Of a DNA stretch of 64,000 bases, positions 37,946-50,675 are shown one piece after another. Location of the stretch: contig NC_088300.1 in NCBI RefSeq assembly GCF_032854445.1, forward strand, positions 62,844,984 through 62,908,983, given 5' to 3'. Under the pieces are notes generated by a model. That model did not search any database, was not told where the DNA came from, and was given only the letters and a program-made list of their open reading frames with translations. Source of the stretch: Liolophura sinensis. Lineage: Eukaryota; Mollusca; Polyplacophora; Chitonida; Chitonidae. Position 1 is the stretch's first letter; every line of letters begins with the position of its first letter. The position numbers and the translations under genes are program-made.

Positions 37946-38266
37946 GTATGCGAAGTGTAGGGGTACACCTATATGCCAGATGCCACTAAGGTGTAACAAC
38001 ATGAATAGGTCTGTACGCTAATCAATAAATATATTAATACATGAACGATAAGCAGGTGTATCATACAAGGAAATAGATGACAAATGCTGAAACTCATAGT
38101 GAGTATTGCAGCACATCTTAATTATGAGTTATATTATAATTAGTACTCTTATAACTGGGCAGACTATAAACAGCCAAGCTGACTTAATGACTTCTGTCAG
38201 AAATCCACTATAGTAAGGCTTATTTGAACATTTAGCTGGCACATTCAGATTGAGACAATTCGGACT
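37946..38266. other. Non-coding stretch
   Basis: Unique A+T-rich sequence between the TAATTA tract and a SINE fragment. Nothing recognisable. Confidence 0.6.
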
Positions 38267-38336
38267 CCACATTTTCAATGATGGCCTGTGTGTGGAATAA
38301 TTGCCAATACAGTGTAAAACACCAATCAAATTAACC
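38267..38336 (+). mobile_element. Diverged SINE 3' end
   Basis: The end is clear, with AGTGTAAAACACCAATCAAA then TTAACC. The upstream 40 bases (CCACATTTTCAATGATGGCC onward) can be matched to the family's CCACCATAATGCTGGCCGCC only loosely. An old 5'-truncated copy. Confidence 0.72.
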
Positions 38337-41300
38337 AAGTCCAAGTTTTCATTTTATCAGCACAGGGAGCTTTATACATGTGGTAACTGTTAAACAGGTT
38401 TATGAAAAAAGATATATGGAGTGTGATTTAGAAGGTATAAAACTTATTTTTGTAATATGCAGTTAAGTGTCACAATTAAAACCAAAAACCTGAAAGTTTT
38501 ATTTGACACAGGAAATGTGAAGTAGATTAATTAGCAATATTCACCAAAAACTGAGATGTCCTGATAAGAAATTCATCTAGTCACAAAACTATAAACCTGT
38601 GAAAAAAAGGCACACTGACGCAAGAAGAACTTGCACGGAATCCAATCACTTACATATTGATGCGCTCTAGGTTTTTTTCAGGGCCTGTACATGTATATAA
38701 AACTGTTAGCGTTTGACTGCATGTGCACTGCCTAGGGCAAAAATGGGTTGGTTATTAAAAAAGGTGTCATGTCATGTAGGCATATCAATCCCCTGTGTCA
38801 TACCCTTAGTGTGAAAACATGGGTTTTGCATTATGTAATCTTGTAATGAAATGTATTGGTATGACGCGTATAATGAATGATTTCGTTAAGCCTTGGCTTG
38901 TATGCACATCTATCATGTATTTAATCTTAATGCCCTATGGCTGTCCTATGCGAAGCCCAACAGGGCTTTTAGAGCATTAATCCTGGGCCTAAAAACATTT
39001 ACAGAAGCATTAAAAGCCCTTGATTAGGGCCATTGATTTTCTGTAGTAGGGGTCAGTGTGTATTTTTCCGTCTGACCGTACTTCCCTTAACCCCGGCCAG
39101 TCGTGTCTCTCCTGACACGGTTATGACTCGCCATCAGCTGGACATTGCCTTTGATGTCTTCATTATCAGCATGAGTATTCAATATGCACAGTTTAACTAC
39201 AGAGAGATCTCATTAATTCTATTGATTGGGGTCATGCACATTAATCGATTAATTCGCAGATATATTTCAATACATGTAGATACATGTCTTTGTTCTCAGT
39301 TGCCTTAACATGAGGCATACTAAAGCCCCCTCGGACCTCCCACATCTTGACCCTCCTTACACATTCCTTATAGCTTATATATTCCTTGGACCTTATAATG
39401 GTGATCAATTGTCTATCATTTCTTGGAGGACAGTTTAAGCTAGGACTTTTTCTAGGTTTGCCGAAAGTAGAATTGATGAGTAGAATAAAGCTGTGGAACT
39501 TGTGGTTACTGGAATCATCTTTGTCCATAATGCTCAGCCAGTGTAGTGGCATGGAAGACACTTGTGCTCTTAAAAGAAACGATTTTTGGGGCTTTTTATT
39601 GATTGATGCAGAGTTTCTTTTGGCTAGATACATCATGGTATCAACAAACTGTTTTGTCTAGCTGGCTGTGTAGTCATTTCACAACAATGGATAAAAATAT
39701 ATAAAGTGGAGGAAAAACATGTATTAATAGCACTTGTTGTCATGGTTATGGCAATTGAGTACCTTGGAATAGCATCTGTCAAAAAAGATGTATGACCGTT
39801 CTGCATTGCACTGTTTAATATTTTACAAAAATTTTGCCTTTTTTTCACAGTAGCGTGACATATAGTGTGGTAATATAGAAAGACAAAGCTATTAACTTGG
39901 CTTATTTGTACCCCACACTTTTTTTTATTGTATTTTACTCTCTTGTACATGTCTGTCATATTTGTCTTCGCTTTCATATCATTGTGCAAGTAAAGTTTCA
40001 CGTGTCCATGTATAATTCACATGAGTGATTTTGGTTGTTATGAACTTCATGTGGATGTTTGTCAGTTCGTTTTGAAGGCACAGGGTAAAATATTCCTTCA
40101 GGGCTTGTTTTTTTTTTTTTAAAAACTTTGATGTGGGGTTTTTTGTGTAAGAAACAAGAACTTAATGTGTAAATTTCAGAAGAAAACAGACCGTAAATTT
40201 TACGTGCACTTAAGAAAACAGGAAAATGATGCGAAAAAGGAAAAAAGAATGAAATTGGTGTGGAAAGAAAAACGGGATGTATAAGAATTTATCTATTGGT
40301 TGTTTTTTGTTTTGTTTTTTTGGTTGTTTTTTTTTTGTTTTTTTGTTGGTTTGCCTCCTGCATGAGAACGTCTTTGGTAAGGTTTGATGGGGTAGAGTAA
40401 TCCTGGCCAGAGTCATAAACCTGTAGTCTGGATGAAATGGCAGATCCGAACTGTCGCGTGGAGGTCGTAAACTCTGTCATTAAGCGAGCTCTGATTAGTG
40501 AAAGTAATCCTCAGTGCAGAAGGAGGAAGGGAAAGGGAGGGGAGAGAGGAGAGCAACTGGTAGAATAAAAGATTGCAGGAGAACAGCTCAGCCATCAAAC
40601 AAAACCCAGAGATTTTCTAGTTGAACAGAACTGGAGACATCATCCCCTGTTGCCATGGTAACCAAATATAAAGAGCCCTTACAAGGTATAAACAGTGTTG
40701 AACCTGCGATGTCTCGGCAGGTACGGCTCCGGTGTCACAAACTGCACGCCATAGAATGTTACAGAGCTGGGTTCCAACCCTCACTTCCCACCCCCCAGCA
40801 GGTCTTAAAGCTGGGATGGAAGTGGCACAACTAAAAGGGTCTAGTAATGATCTAAGCCCAGAGAAATTATCTCCCTTAAAGACCTCTGAGGGACTTGCCA
40901 GGAACTTAATGTTGAGAAAAGATTGGCGGAGCAGTCCGCAGCCTATTCCCTGGCTAAGTCCAAGTTGGGCCACGCAAAGGTTAACCGGCCGAAGGGATTA
41001 AAATAGAGAGGGTTTAAAGCTTGTTGATAGCACCTTATGACGCACACAACTGCACCTCTGTCACTGCATTAGTGGTAACCTTGCATGGAGACAAGGAGGT
41101 AACAGAGCCAGCTAATGATGTACATATACAGTGACACAGATACCAGGCTAGAACTCACATGTGAACCATTGGTAATAGGTAACAATGCTTACACAGTTTC
41201 CATGGTGACATGTAGGTATTTTTTTTTATACCCTTATTGTCACTGCTCAAACGTAAGCGAAAGGCCAAAAATGCTCATCCTTAAGAAGAGTTAGAAATTG

Positions 41301-42530
41301 TAAAAATTTGCATATTTAGCCTAGTATTAGATGTAGTTTCACAATTTCTCAATTTTAGTACAAAGTATGGGACTCAAAGTGTTGGCCAAATTAAGAAGGT
41401 ACATTCGACCTTGTTTTATATTGAATGTTAAATTTAAATAAAGGAATTTTTGGAAAGGATATGCTGTCTGTTGTACCCTCATTTGTTCAGCCTGATTCTG
41501 TTTAGGGAAGTGGTTCAGGGGAAATAACTCTGTGCACCTTAGCACAGCACTGTACGGCAATTCACCACTGAGTCCTTTGTCACTCACAGAAGATTTGCTC
41601 AGAGGAAGAGTTATGTGATCTGAATAGGCAAATATATTCCTAAAATGCATGTTTTTTCCCTAGTTTTGGTAAAAAGTGAAAGCTGAGATGCTGTGTGAAA
41701 TGGACAAAGACCATAAACAAAGATATATACAGAAAGAATTGGTCCCATGGGAGCTGTAAACCTAAGGAATGGATTCCTGTGTGTAGTAATTATTTAAAGC
41801 TCATAGGTTAGTCATGAAGTCATCGCTTCTGTTTTTTTTTCTTCTGTTTTTTTTTTGCTTTGTGCGCAGAAAAGCAAATTCATGTACTTGCACCAAGAAT
41901 ATCTTGGTGAGCTATGAAGCACGATACAAAAAAAAAGTACAATTCATTAAAAATGCACAGGTACATGGTGATGCATGTAGTTACTTGTCAATTGGTTATT
42001 TATTAATAATAATAAAAATCTTTATGGCATATCATGAGCATTTTATAAATTGATAAATGTTAGATATGTTAAACAATTTTCACAGATTGGTCTTCACACT
42101 TGAAAAACAGCATTTTTTAAAAATCTATTTCTTTGATTTACCTTCTTTTTGTGTGAATTAAATCAGGAGAATTGGGTAAGATATAAGATGGTATTTTTTT
42201 TGTGTTTCAATTTGATCGTTCCATGTAAGACCATTTGCGTACATGTACATGAATAAAAAAATTAACAAGATAGATATAGTAAGAGTCACTTAATTTTGTA
42301 AAGACTTTCTTTTGTTTCCTTTTTTGACATCTACATGTAGACATGGCAGGTTAACTCATTGTTGAAGACCGTAAATGGGTTGACCAAATGTAACATTTGT
42401 AACTTAGCAATTCTATAGATCATGCTAACATAAATCCCCGGTTGAAATCACAGGTTGTGGGTTCAGTGGTTTGATACCTATGATTACAGGTTGCATGAAA
42501 GGAGAATCTTGACTTTATGATTACCCCTCC
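38337..42530. other. Non-coding stretch
   Basis: No gene is recognisable. A T/G-rich low-complexity tract lies at 40295-40355, mirrored by lysine-rich minus-strand frames that are not credible genes. The part from 40420 to 41000 is less A+T-rich and holds an X-box; open frames of 118 (minus) and 89 (plus) codons there overlap each other and resemble nothing known. A 131-codon minus-strand frame at 39241-39636 is likewise unrecognised. Confidence 0.5.
40649..40662. promoter_or_regulatory. Perfect RFX-type X-box
   Basis: GTTGCCATGGTAAC fits GTHNYYATRRNAAC at all positions and is almost fully palindromic. A one-mismatch relative, GTTTCCATGGTGAC, lies about 550 bases downstream at 41196-41209. 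Confidence 0.5.
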
Positions 42531-42547
42531 CCCCCCCCCCCCCCCCC
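42531..42547. repeat. C17 homopolymer
   Basis: Seventeen consecutive C follow ACCCCT. The complementary G run could form a quadruplex. Its length is likely to vary between individuals and to be error-prone in sequencing. Confidence 0.95.
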
Positions 42548-45500
42548 ACCGACATGTATTTGATCACTAGTCTTGTGTCCATAGCTGGAGGGGGTCATGC
42601 AAACGGACAGTGGTCAAGACTTGACAAGTAAAAGGACATCCATGTTAGTCTGTGACCATTCAGGTCCACTTACTGTGAAGAAAGAGCCTAGATAGCCAGA
42701 GGCTGTGCAGTCAAACAATGGTCTTGTGTGGATGCTTTAGCTCGGTCATTTAAACCAATTTGAAAGTTCATGGCCTAATCGTCTTGTGCTGGACAGGTGA
42801 TTTAACCTGTCCATCCCCTCCTCAGACCGTAAGAATGGGATTCAGGGTGAGCAGGGCTGGGGCTGGGGTTATGGGTGGTGCATAAAAGCCCAGGGGCTCT
42901 AAGAGTGATGTCTGGCCATTGTTAACACAGCTATTGTCATCTTATTGTTACCTGTCTATCCTTTGTCTGCCACATGTCTCATCTGGGTATGTTGGGAATA
43001 TTGTGTTTACCTGCGCGGCAGATTTCCGCTCACCACTGCACAAGGAGTAGGTGGCAGGTGTAGCCTTCTCGTTTCCCAAACCACCCCTAATTACTGACCA
43101 CACGCTAGATTCCACTAGCTTTCCACCTAGTTAACCTCAATGGTGCTCTGTCCCTGGATAACTGGCTGTAATTTACGTCACCTAATGGGAGGCGAACAAA
43201 ACACTGAAACTAGAAACATGTGTTGAAACATGATGGATTGATGTAAATTTCATTTGTGCCTGGCTACCTGTGGAGATGGTCTCCCAGAGGCTCATCTGCT
43301 CAGGGTTTTACTCCGTCATTACTAATGAGAATCACGGGTAGGAAATAGGTAAACTACATGTAGGCCGACTTCAAAAGCTGAAGGGAGCGGCCATCACCGT
43401 GTTATAATCATAGAATGTTCACAGACGTCTGGACAAGATAAAGGAAATTGTTGTATTTTTATCACAAACCCCTTTGATCCGTAAATTATCCTTAATTACG
43501 CATGTAATAACACCTAGTGCAAATCTTCAGCGTTGGTGTTGTATGTTTCAGTATCATTGTCTCTTTAGGCCACCCCAATGTAAAATTTTGTTTTATGAGC
43601 AGAATTAATCTCTTTTCAATGCCAGAGGAGAGTACAAAAATAAAGTGAAAAATCATCTAATTTGTGGGAATATGCGCAGTACTTGCAATCTTTCCTGTTG
43701 AAGACATACATTTACATGATTGGAAACCTTAAAAAAATAGGTAAATCCCCAAAAACATTAAGATTGGTAATGGATAAAAAGGTGAATTTTCAGTTTTATT
43801 TTTATTCCATCTTGGTATTTTTCGTCTCAGCTTGCCCATAAAACACAAAATAAGGTTGGTGTCGCCTTAAGGAAATGTTGCAAAACTTCACTGTCAGTGA
43901 TCTTTTAATACACAAGGCAACATATTGTTTCCAAGCATTCATTTGGGCATTAATACATTGCTGTCAAACTCCCAAAGAAAAAAAAGATTTGTGAAATTTG
44001 AAAGTTCACCTTTTAACAAGATGAAAAATATCAGCGAATGAAGACATAATCTTATCGACACAACAGTACAGCTTTACATCGTAAAACATTATCTCATTAA
44101 GTTCAGGTTAGGAATTGGACTTGTGCTGATAGGCAAAAACATGATCAGCACTTAAACAATTTAAGGAACCAAATGCTGTGTAAAAGGAACAAAAACAATT
44201 TAATGGGATTCCAGAAAGCTGGAATGATAAGACAGGCACTAAGTTATTGAGTTATAAACATACTTTTATTGACAAAAGATAAAAAGAGTTTTTTCTTTTT
44301 TACCTCCTGCCATGGGAGAGTTGCAGGTAGCATCCTGTCAACTGACAGCTGCCAATCTCTGATTAGAAACTATATGGTCTGGCCACAAACTCCTAGCAGG
44401 GGTGCATTAAACATACTATATATGCCGGCCATGTCATCTGCACTGGAGACTTCCTTGGTTGGCTGTTTTATTTCGGCCCAGCATGCAATGGTGTGTCAGG
44501 TTGAGTTAAAGTTGTGATATTAAACGGCGTGATGTCTTGAGTATGGTTAGATTTTTTCTTGCAGTTTTAGACAAGTTATATGCCTGTTAGCTGCCTGAGC
44601 AGATTCTAGTGCTAAATGGTGTTTTTTCTTTTTTCTTAAACAAGCCGAACAAAGAGTCAATTTCACGAAACAGCACAAGATCATTTCATGCTACAAGTAA
44701 CTGGACGTTCAACGCACAGCCTATAGAGAATAGGCTGCATGAAGATTCCAGAAAACAAACCAAAAAACTCAAATTGGCGTGTAACTTAAACAAATTGCAT
44801 GTAACTTTGTTGAAAACAGCTAAAAACAACAAATGGAATAAATGGGTCTGTAGGGGCTCAAGTTGAATTTCTGTGAGGCAAAAGAATAAAGTTAATTGTC
44901 TACAAACGTAAAAATGCCATTTAACAAATCTATGGGTTTGCAATTCATCCAGATGATATAATAACATTTAATGGACATATATTTGTTTATATGTAGTGGG
45001 AAATAATATAACCCATTATAGGAAAAAAAATAATTCAGTTTTGCACAGCATAAGATATTATAGTAAAGAACATAAAGGTCATTTTTTTTTCCTGTAGTGT
45101 AGTAAAGTGGTGCACCAGTTCTCTAAACATTCAACTAAATTGTTTCTGGATTTCAGTATGACAACGTTTTTTTTGTGAAAAGATCAGACATGATATACTA
45201 GATGTTCTAACCAGTTCATTTTGGCTGATTTTGAGCAGCATGAATGCGACCACAATAGGCCGCCCAGCAGAACATACAATTATGTGTCACTTACCTAAGA
45301 TAATTGAAGCGTATAGAGTGGTCCCCCCTTCGTCTGGACTTCAGGAGTGAGGAATGCCCTAGAATCCATTATTATTTTATTAAAGGAGATGTCTCTGTTA
45401 AGATCTCCATTGAAAAAATTTAAGTCATGAAATAATGCTTTTATCATACCTGTCAGAGTTACGGAGCCCAGCTAAGATCTAGCCAATCCAATACGTGCAT

Positions 45501-46995
45501 GCCATTTGTACCAATACAAGTACCTGCAACAAAGCCAATAGGTGCCACAGTCAATAAATACCGATAAGCCTTCCAATTCTTTCTAACAAAAATCTGACCC
45601 ACCTCCCACCCCCCCACTCTCACCCTCCACCCCACCTAATCAGTATCACAGTTTTATGATTTTATTTCACTAATCCTTGGACATGCTCACCTCACTGACA
45701 TAGTCAACAACTAGGCCTACAAATTACCCCTCTAAGTTTCTTTGACAGAGATCTTTTTTTACCCTAATGTACCACATTTAAAAGTTTAACTTCAATCTGC
45801 GCAAATTGGAGGCCAGGTAATTGGGCTGTAGGCATGAAATTTATAGCTCATGACTAGGGCTTTAGGAGCTGTTAGATGCCTGTGGGTTGAGATATAAACT
45901 GGGGAGGCAGTTCAGACCTTTCTGTGAAATCGGGGACTGTCAGGCGCTGTTTGACTTCTGGCCACATAAAAGCTTTTCTCATCCCTAATCAGACGATTTA
46001 CTTTGAAGGCTGGCTGAAGAATCCACTTGTAAGTCTTGCTCGTTTCTTCCTGTCATGCTTCGCCCTCCAGTCTATTGAGGCCAAAAAAATGTGCGTGTTA
46101 ACTATCCTACATGAACAGTGTGAATAGAGGGCTGGCCTGAGTCAATACACCTCCCCCTGGATAGGAGTACGGTCGCGCAGGAGTTACCTCACCCTTCATG
46201 ACCATCAACAATGGTCACGTTTGCCCCTTACCCTCACCGTGCAAAATTAACAAAGTCACAGAAGTCAGCCGTCCCAAAAAATAGAGACCTCCACAATTAC
46301 TGCGGCTAAAAACTTGTTAAACTTAATTTTTCGAGCTCGCGACAGTGGAAATGGGGTTGTTGTGTTTCATTGGGAGCCATGTCAGGTGGTCTGTACTCAG
46401 GGGTCAGATATGTTGTCCGATGTGCCAACGAGAAGTCCCTACCCCCATCACACTACCTCACCCACCCCTCTGATGTCAGAGGGACCAGAGCCGAGCAATA
46501 TTTAACCACTATTGGCAAACATTTGCCCTCCTTTGACAGCTGGTTTTAGACTGGAGTTGAGAGGCATAAAGCATCTTTGACTCTGGCTCAGTCTGATGCC
46601 ACACACGAAGTTAAGAGGGTAATGCAGCCTGTAAATATATGTCAGTGAGGTTGAGGTGCATCAGCTTTTTTTCTATGGTACAACCCACTATGAAATGAAG
46701 GCATCTTGGTGCAGGTATAATAAAAAGAAAAAGTTCCAAAACTTAAGTGACTGCCTAAGGCTATTGTTAAAAGGTAAACATAATGCACTCATTCTCTGAT
46801 AATTTACTTTTCTCAATTTTATGACTTCAAATTATTGTCTTGCTTGTTTTTATGTTATAAGTTTTTACCAGAACAAGACTACAGATGTGTTATCTGGACA
46901 AGAATAAGTTGCTAAAGGGGAAAAAGGCACAACATTGTTGCTATAAAGATGCAGGATGACATATAAAGACACGTTGCTCGTATACTACCCTAATT
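42548..46995. other. Non-coding stretch
   Basis: No gene is recognisable. Two patches are less A+T-rich: about 42780-43520 and about 45900-46600. The latter holds a perfect hairpin, CCCTCTGA-TG-TCAGAGGG, at 46466-46483. Open frames do not exceed 93 codons. Confidence 0.5.
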
Positions 46996-47198
46996 TGTCT
47001 AATATTTGGGACACCTGGTTGGCTCTTATATATACAATAGACTTGTAATTCCAGCAGGAATATTGATTTTTTTAATCACATGGTTATAGTTAATGTAATG
47101 AACAGCATATTCATATCTTTTCTTTTCCAAAAAAAAAACAAACAAAAAAAAAGAAACTGGGAGAGAAATGTAATTCTTTGCTGTCAGCACTATTAATA
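46996..47198 (+). repeat. Dispersed repeat B, copy 2
   Basis: It is homologous to 16952-17136. Copy 2 has an expanded A/C-rich run (about 47129-47152) where copy 1 has nine A, so the element carries an internal A-rich segment. The end block CTGGGAGAGAAATGTAAT then TTTGCTGTCAGCACTATTAA is well preserved. Copy 1 differs from it by scattered substitutions and small indels. Confidence 0.88.
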
Positions 47199-50100
47199 CC
47201 TGTCTCAAAAATAGTTTTTCTTTTCTTCCATGGTAGTTTAATCAGTGTTTCTATACATGGATGTATTTATATCCAATATTAAGATGACATTGTTGCTTTT
47301 AGATGCTGACATGAGGAAAGAATCCTTCATGAGTGTCAAAGAGTTCATTTTCATAAACTAAGTTTTTATGGGAGAAAGAGGGTGTTAAGGTGCATATACA
47401 CATGCAGTTTTCTCTGATACTGCCAGTGTTTTTGATGTGTGGGTTTTGGGTACTGATGGGAAATGAACTCTGAGCTGATCTCTACCTCCTTGTATGTTCA
47501 GGTCACCAGAGCATTTGTTAAGCTGCCTCTTGTGACAATAATGTGCTCAGGTGCATGGTGACTGGCTAAGTAGATCCCTGAAATATGAAACTTTAGGAGG
47601 AGTTAAGGACGGGTTGTAGCAGAGAGTTGACATATTCAGTATGTGTACCTTGCATTGTTAGCTGTCTGTCAGTAGACTGTGAAGTATACAGGATCAGGTA
47701 ACAGGTTACCGGAGTTTACCTGTGATCTCTGACCTATCTACTTTTGTTGAGTTTTAAGCTAAAGGTAGAAGGTAGACCTACCTGGTTTACACCAGAGAGA
47801 CCAGATATTGATTGACCTTCCAGTGACAAAATATTATTCAAAAGTGACAACATTATATATGAGCATGCCATGAACAAAAAGATGGAGAAAACCATAGGTT
47901 AAACATTAGATAAATGAAGAAAAAGTAATACAACAATTTGTGATTTGATGAATTTTGTCATTGAGAAAGCATTTAAATGTATTTGGAGACTATACTTTTC
48001 AGTCTTTAGTTTGGTGTACCATACTTTTCAACTGGACAGCTTTGTTCATGAAGTTCTATGTAGTTATCTTTCGGAAAAATCTCTGCATTTCTTGAAGCAG
48101 TTGCTCCCCTTTGTTTGACAATCTTGTGTCAACTCAGGATGCAGTCCCATTGACCTTTGAGCGAACAGAAAATAGAAAAGATCATGTATAGCAAACTTTC
48201 AAATTCTGGAATCACAAATATTATATTATGAAACAGGTTTTTTCCTGTTAACCCTGGTGTTCTTTCATCTATGACAAACAAATACTGTTGCAAAAATGTT
48301 CAAGTCAAGGATATATATACATTCAAATTGAGAAATTAACTTCAGTTTTTGATAAATGGATTATATCGTATCTGTGGCACATTCACACCTAGGACTTGGT
48401 ACATGTCTGGCAAGGTTTCCATCAAAGATTTATCAGACTCTCTTTTTTCTTCTAATGTAAACATTGCACTTGTTCACCTTGGGTTAATTGCACATATTTG
48501 CAATGGATCGTGGCACACTTCATGACTTGGAAGTTTTTCTTCCCTACCGATATGCGCATAACAGTGTTTCTCAGATTCCATTACTCCAGTATATGGAATA
48601 CAAGATATATGTATATGAGGGAACAAAAGAATCTTATTTCTTATCTTTGAAGATGTTCAGCCAATCCTATCATTCATATTCTAGAATTTTGACAAAAATT
48701 GCAATATGGTACAATGTAGAAACAATAGCATGTCAAGCCTAACTATTTTGACTAAATTCTGAAAAGTTTATGAAACAATGTAATTGGTTGATTATATCTG
48801 GCTTTTCCCTCCCAAAGAAAGCCCGAGAAAAACGACATCTATTTTCCATAAAGATGCCTGTTTGCACTCCTGGTTTCATTGAATCGCACATCCCTGAGTT
48901 TCTTGTTTTGCCCAGTGTGAAGCACAGCAGCTCTGCCGGACCTTCATGCAGATGTCAATGTTGCATCTCAAACAGGTGTTTGCCAGCGGATTTGGCTAGA
49001 ACGCTTGTCTGTTTGAGTTTTCGAGAGTGTTTTGTCCAAGGCATGGAAGGAAAACAGCCCAGTCATTAGTATGTGAAGATAGGTAAACAAGGCCCTCTGT
49101 TACCTCAGCCATTGCGGGCTTTCCACACTAGAATAGGCTTGAAACCACTTTTGTGTTAGAGCTTCAAACTGTCTCCCCCTCTCCCCTCCCCTATATGAAG
49201 ACGGCTTTAGAAAGAGACGCAGCTGAAAGATCTTGCCGTTTCACTTTTTTTTCTCAGAGAGCTGACTGCAAAAGAAGACTGTTTGGTTTGGTCATAAGCT
49301 CTTTCTTTGAGCGGAATTCAATTTCTGTATGCTGCCTGGTAAATTCACCCCCCACATCCACTTTCACTTCTCTTTAGCTTCATTTCTTTTCCCATACGTT
49401 TAATCTTCTCTATCATTCACTTTTCCATTCAATTCACAGGTGTGAAGTGTTGTTCAAATTTTCTTCTCAAGATGTATTGTAAACATCACTGTCCTTTCTG
49501 TATTTTAGTTATTTATGTATGATATTGCAAATATGGTAGTCTAAAAATTTACAGCTGTGGAAAATTAGGTAACGCCAGATTATGTTTCAGAAAAAAAAAA
49601 TTATTATAGCTTTTACGAATTTTCTTGGCTTTGATGAAAGTAAGGATTTCTGATGAGGAGTAAGTGTTTTACTGGTCAACCAGTGCTTAGTAAGGTCATT
49701 TTTGATGGAGTATTTTGGACCAAAGTGACATTCATAACAATGTCTTTTTGGTCATTTCAGTCCAGTACTCAATATTGATACAGTCAAGCGAGATGGTGAA
49801 AATATTGAATTTTGCTGACCATACTTCCGCGAGCATTTTCCTCCCGTAGAATAACACCTAATTCAATGTCTCCTGATGAGCCTTATGCTCAGTTAGCCAG
49901 ATAAATAATTAAGCCCAGTGTCCATGCTGGCTGGTTGAATGTCCCCTTCCGGTGACTGGACATTGTATTAGAGCATATCTCAGTCACCATCACAGTTCGC
50001 AATTAGCTAGATTTGTTAAATTTGGGTAAAGATCTGTCCAATTTGTTGGTAGGAAATTAAAGCATTCAGAAGGTAGTAACTATGTGTTAATTGTTCGTTA

Positions 50101-50504
50101 TTAAATATCCTGTATTGCCGTGGGGCCCTGTTGCCATGGGACATGCTGTAATAGAATCAATAACCTGATACATATCCCTGAAGAGGGCTGGGGTACTTTG
50201 AGTGGCCTCGTAGTACTTGCCAATGACAACTATAATGTACTACTCCATCGTCTGTCTGTTAGAACAGAAGTTGTTTTCGGCACCTTGGAGGAAAGTGGAG
50301 ACTCTTCAAAGAGTGGAAACCTCTGGGTACATGTCTGGAGTGGTCTCATTTTCCAGTCAACAGCTTTAGCAAGAGTGGCTTGCCATTAGCAGAATTCCTG
50401 AAAATACGTGAACACGTAGGTGTACATTGTAACATCTAATTGGTTCGCATTTTATGCAGCAGGGCATAGCTCAGTTTCAAAAATTTTCAGTTTTAAGAGT
50501 GTGC
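47199..50504. other. Non-coding stretch
   Basis: No gene is recognisable. Several CAGGTA/TACCTG motifs cluster at 47695-47785. A near-X-box, GTTGCCATGGGACA, lies at 50130-50143. Frames of 84-99 codons at 48488-49069 look unrelated to any family. A pyrimidine-rich patch lies at about 49165-49200. Confidence 0.5.
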
Positions 50505-50675
50505 AGAAGAAATTTATTTATTTATTTATTTGATTGGCGTTTTACGTACACTCAAGAATATTTCAAATATATGATGGCAGTCAGCATTATGTTGGGAGGA
50601 AACCAGACAGAGCACAGGGGAAACCCACGACCATCCACAGGTTGTGGACAGACCTTCCCACGTAGAAGAAATTTA
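50505..50675. repeat. Target-site duplications around a headless SINE
   Basis: AGAAGAAATTTA occurs exactly at 50505-50516 and 50664-50675, flanking the SINE body. This 12-bp duplication fixes both ends of the insertion. Confidence 0.92.
50517..50663 (-). mobile_element. Headless SINE copy with (TTTA)n tail
   Basis: In reverse, the element ends in (ATAA)n and AACGCCAATCAAA. It keeps ATATTCTTGAGTGTACG and GGTTTCCTCCCAACATAATG, plus a GCTCTGTCTG segment that the 12-kb copy lacks, then GGTCTGTCCACAACCTGTGG. It stops at GTGGGAAGG, before the tRNA head. The extra segment marks a second subfamily shared with the copies at 54205 and 59101. Confidence 0.93.

Noticed and set aside
39241-39636. 131-codon minus-strand frame with an overlapping 91-codon plus frame
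   Set aside because: No recognisable family or splice structure, and both strands are open in the same place.
40210-40480. Lysine/glutamine-rich frames
   Set aside because: They translate a T/G low-complexity tract on the opposite strand.
46140-46160. A third CTCF-like site (CTCCCCCTGGATAGG)
   Set aside because: It matches only the CCCCCTGG part; the remaining core positions differ.
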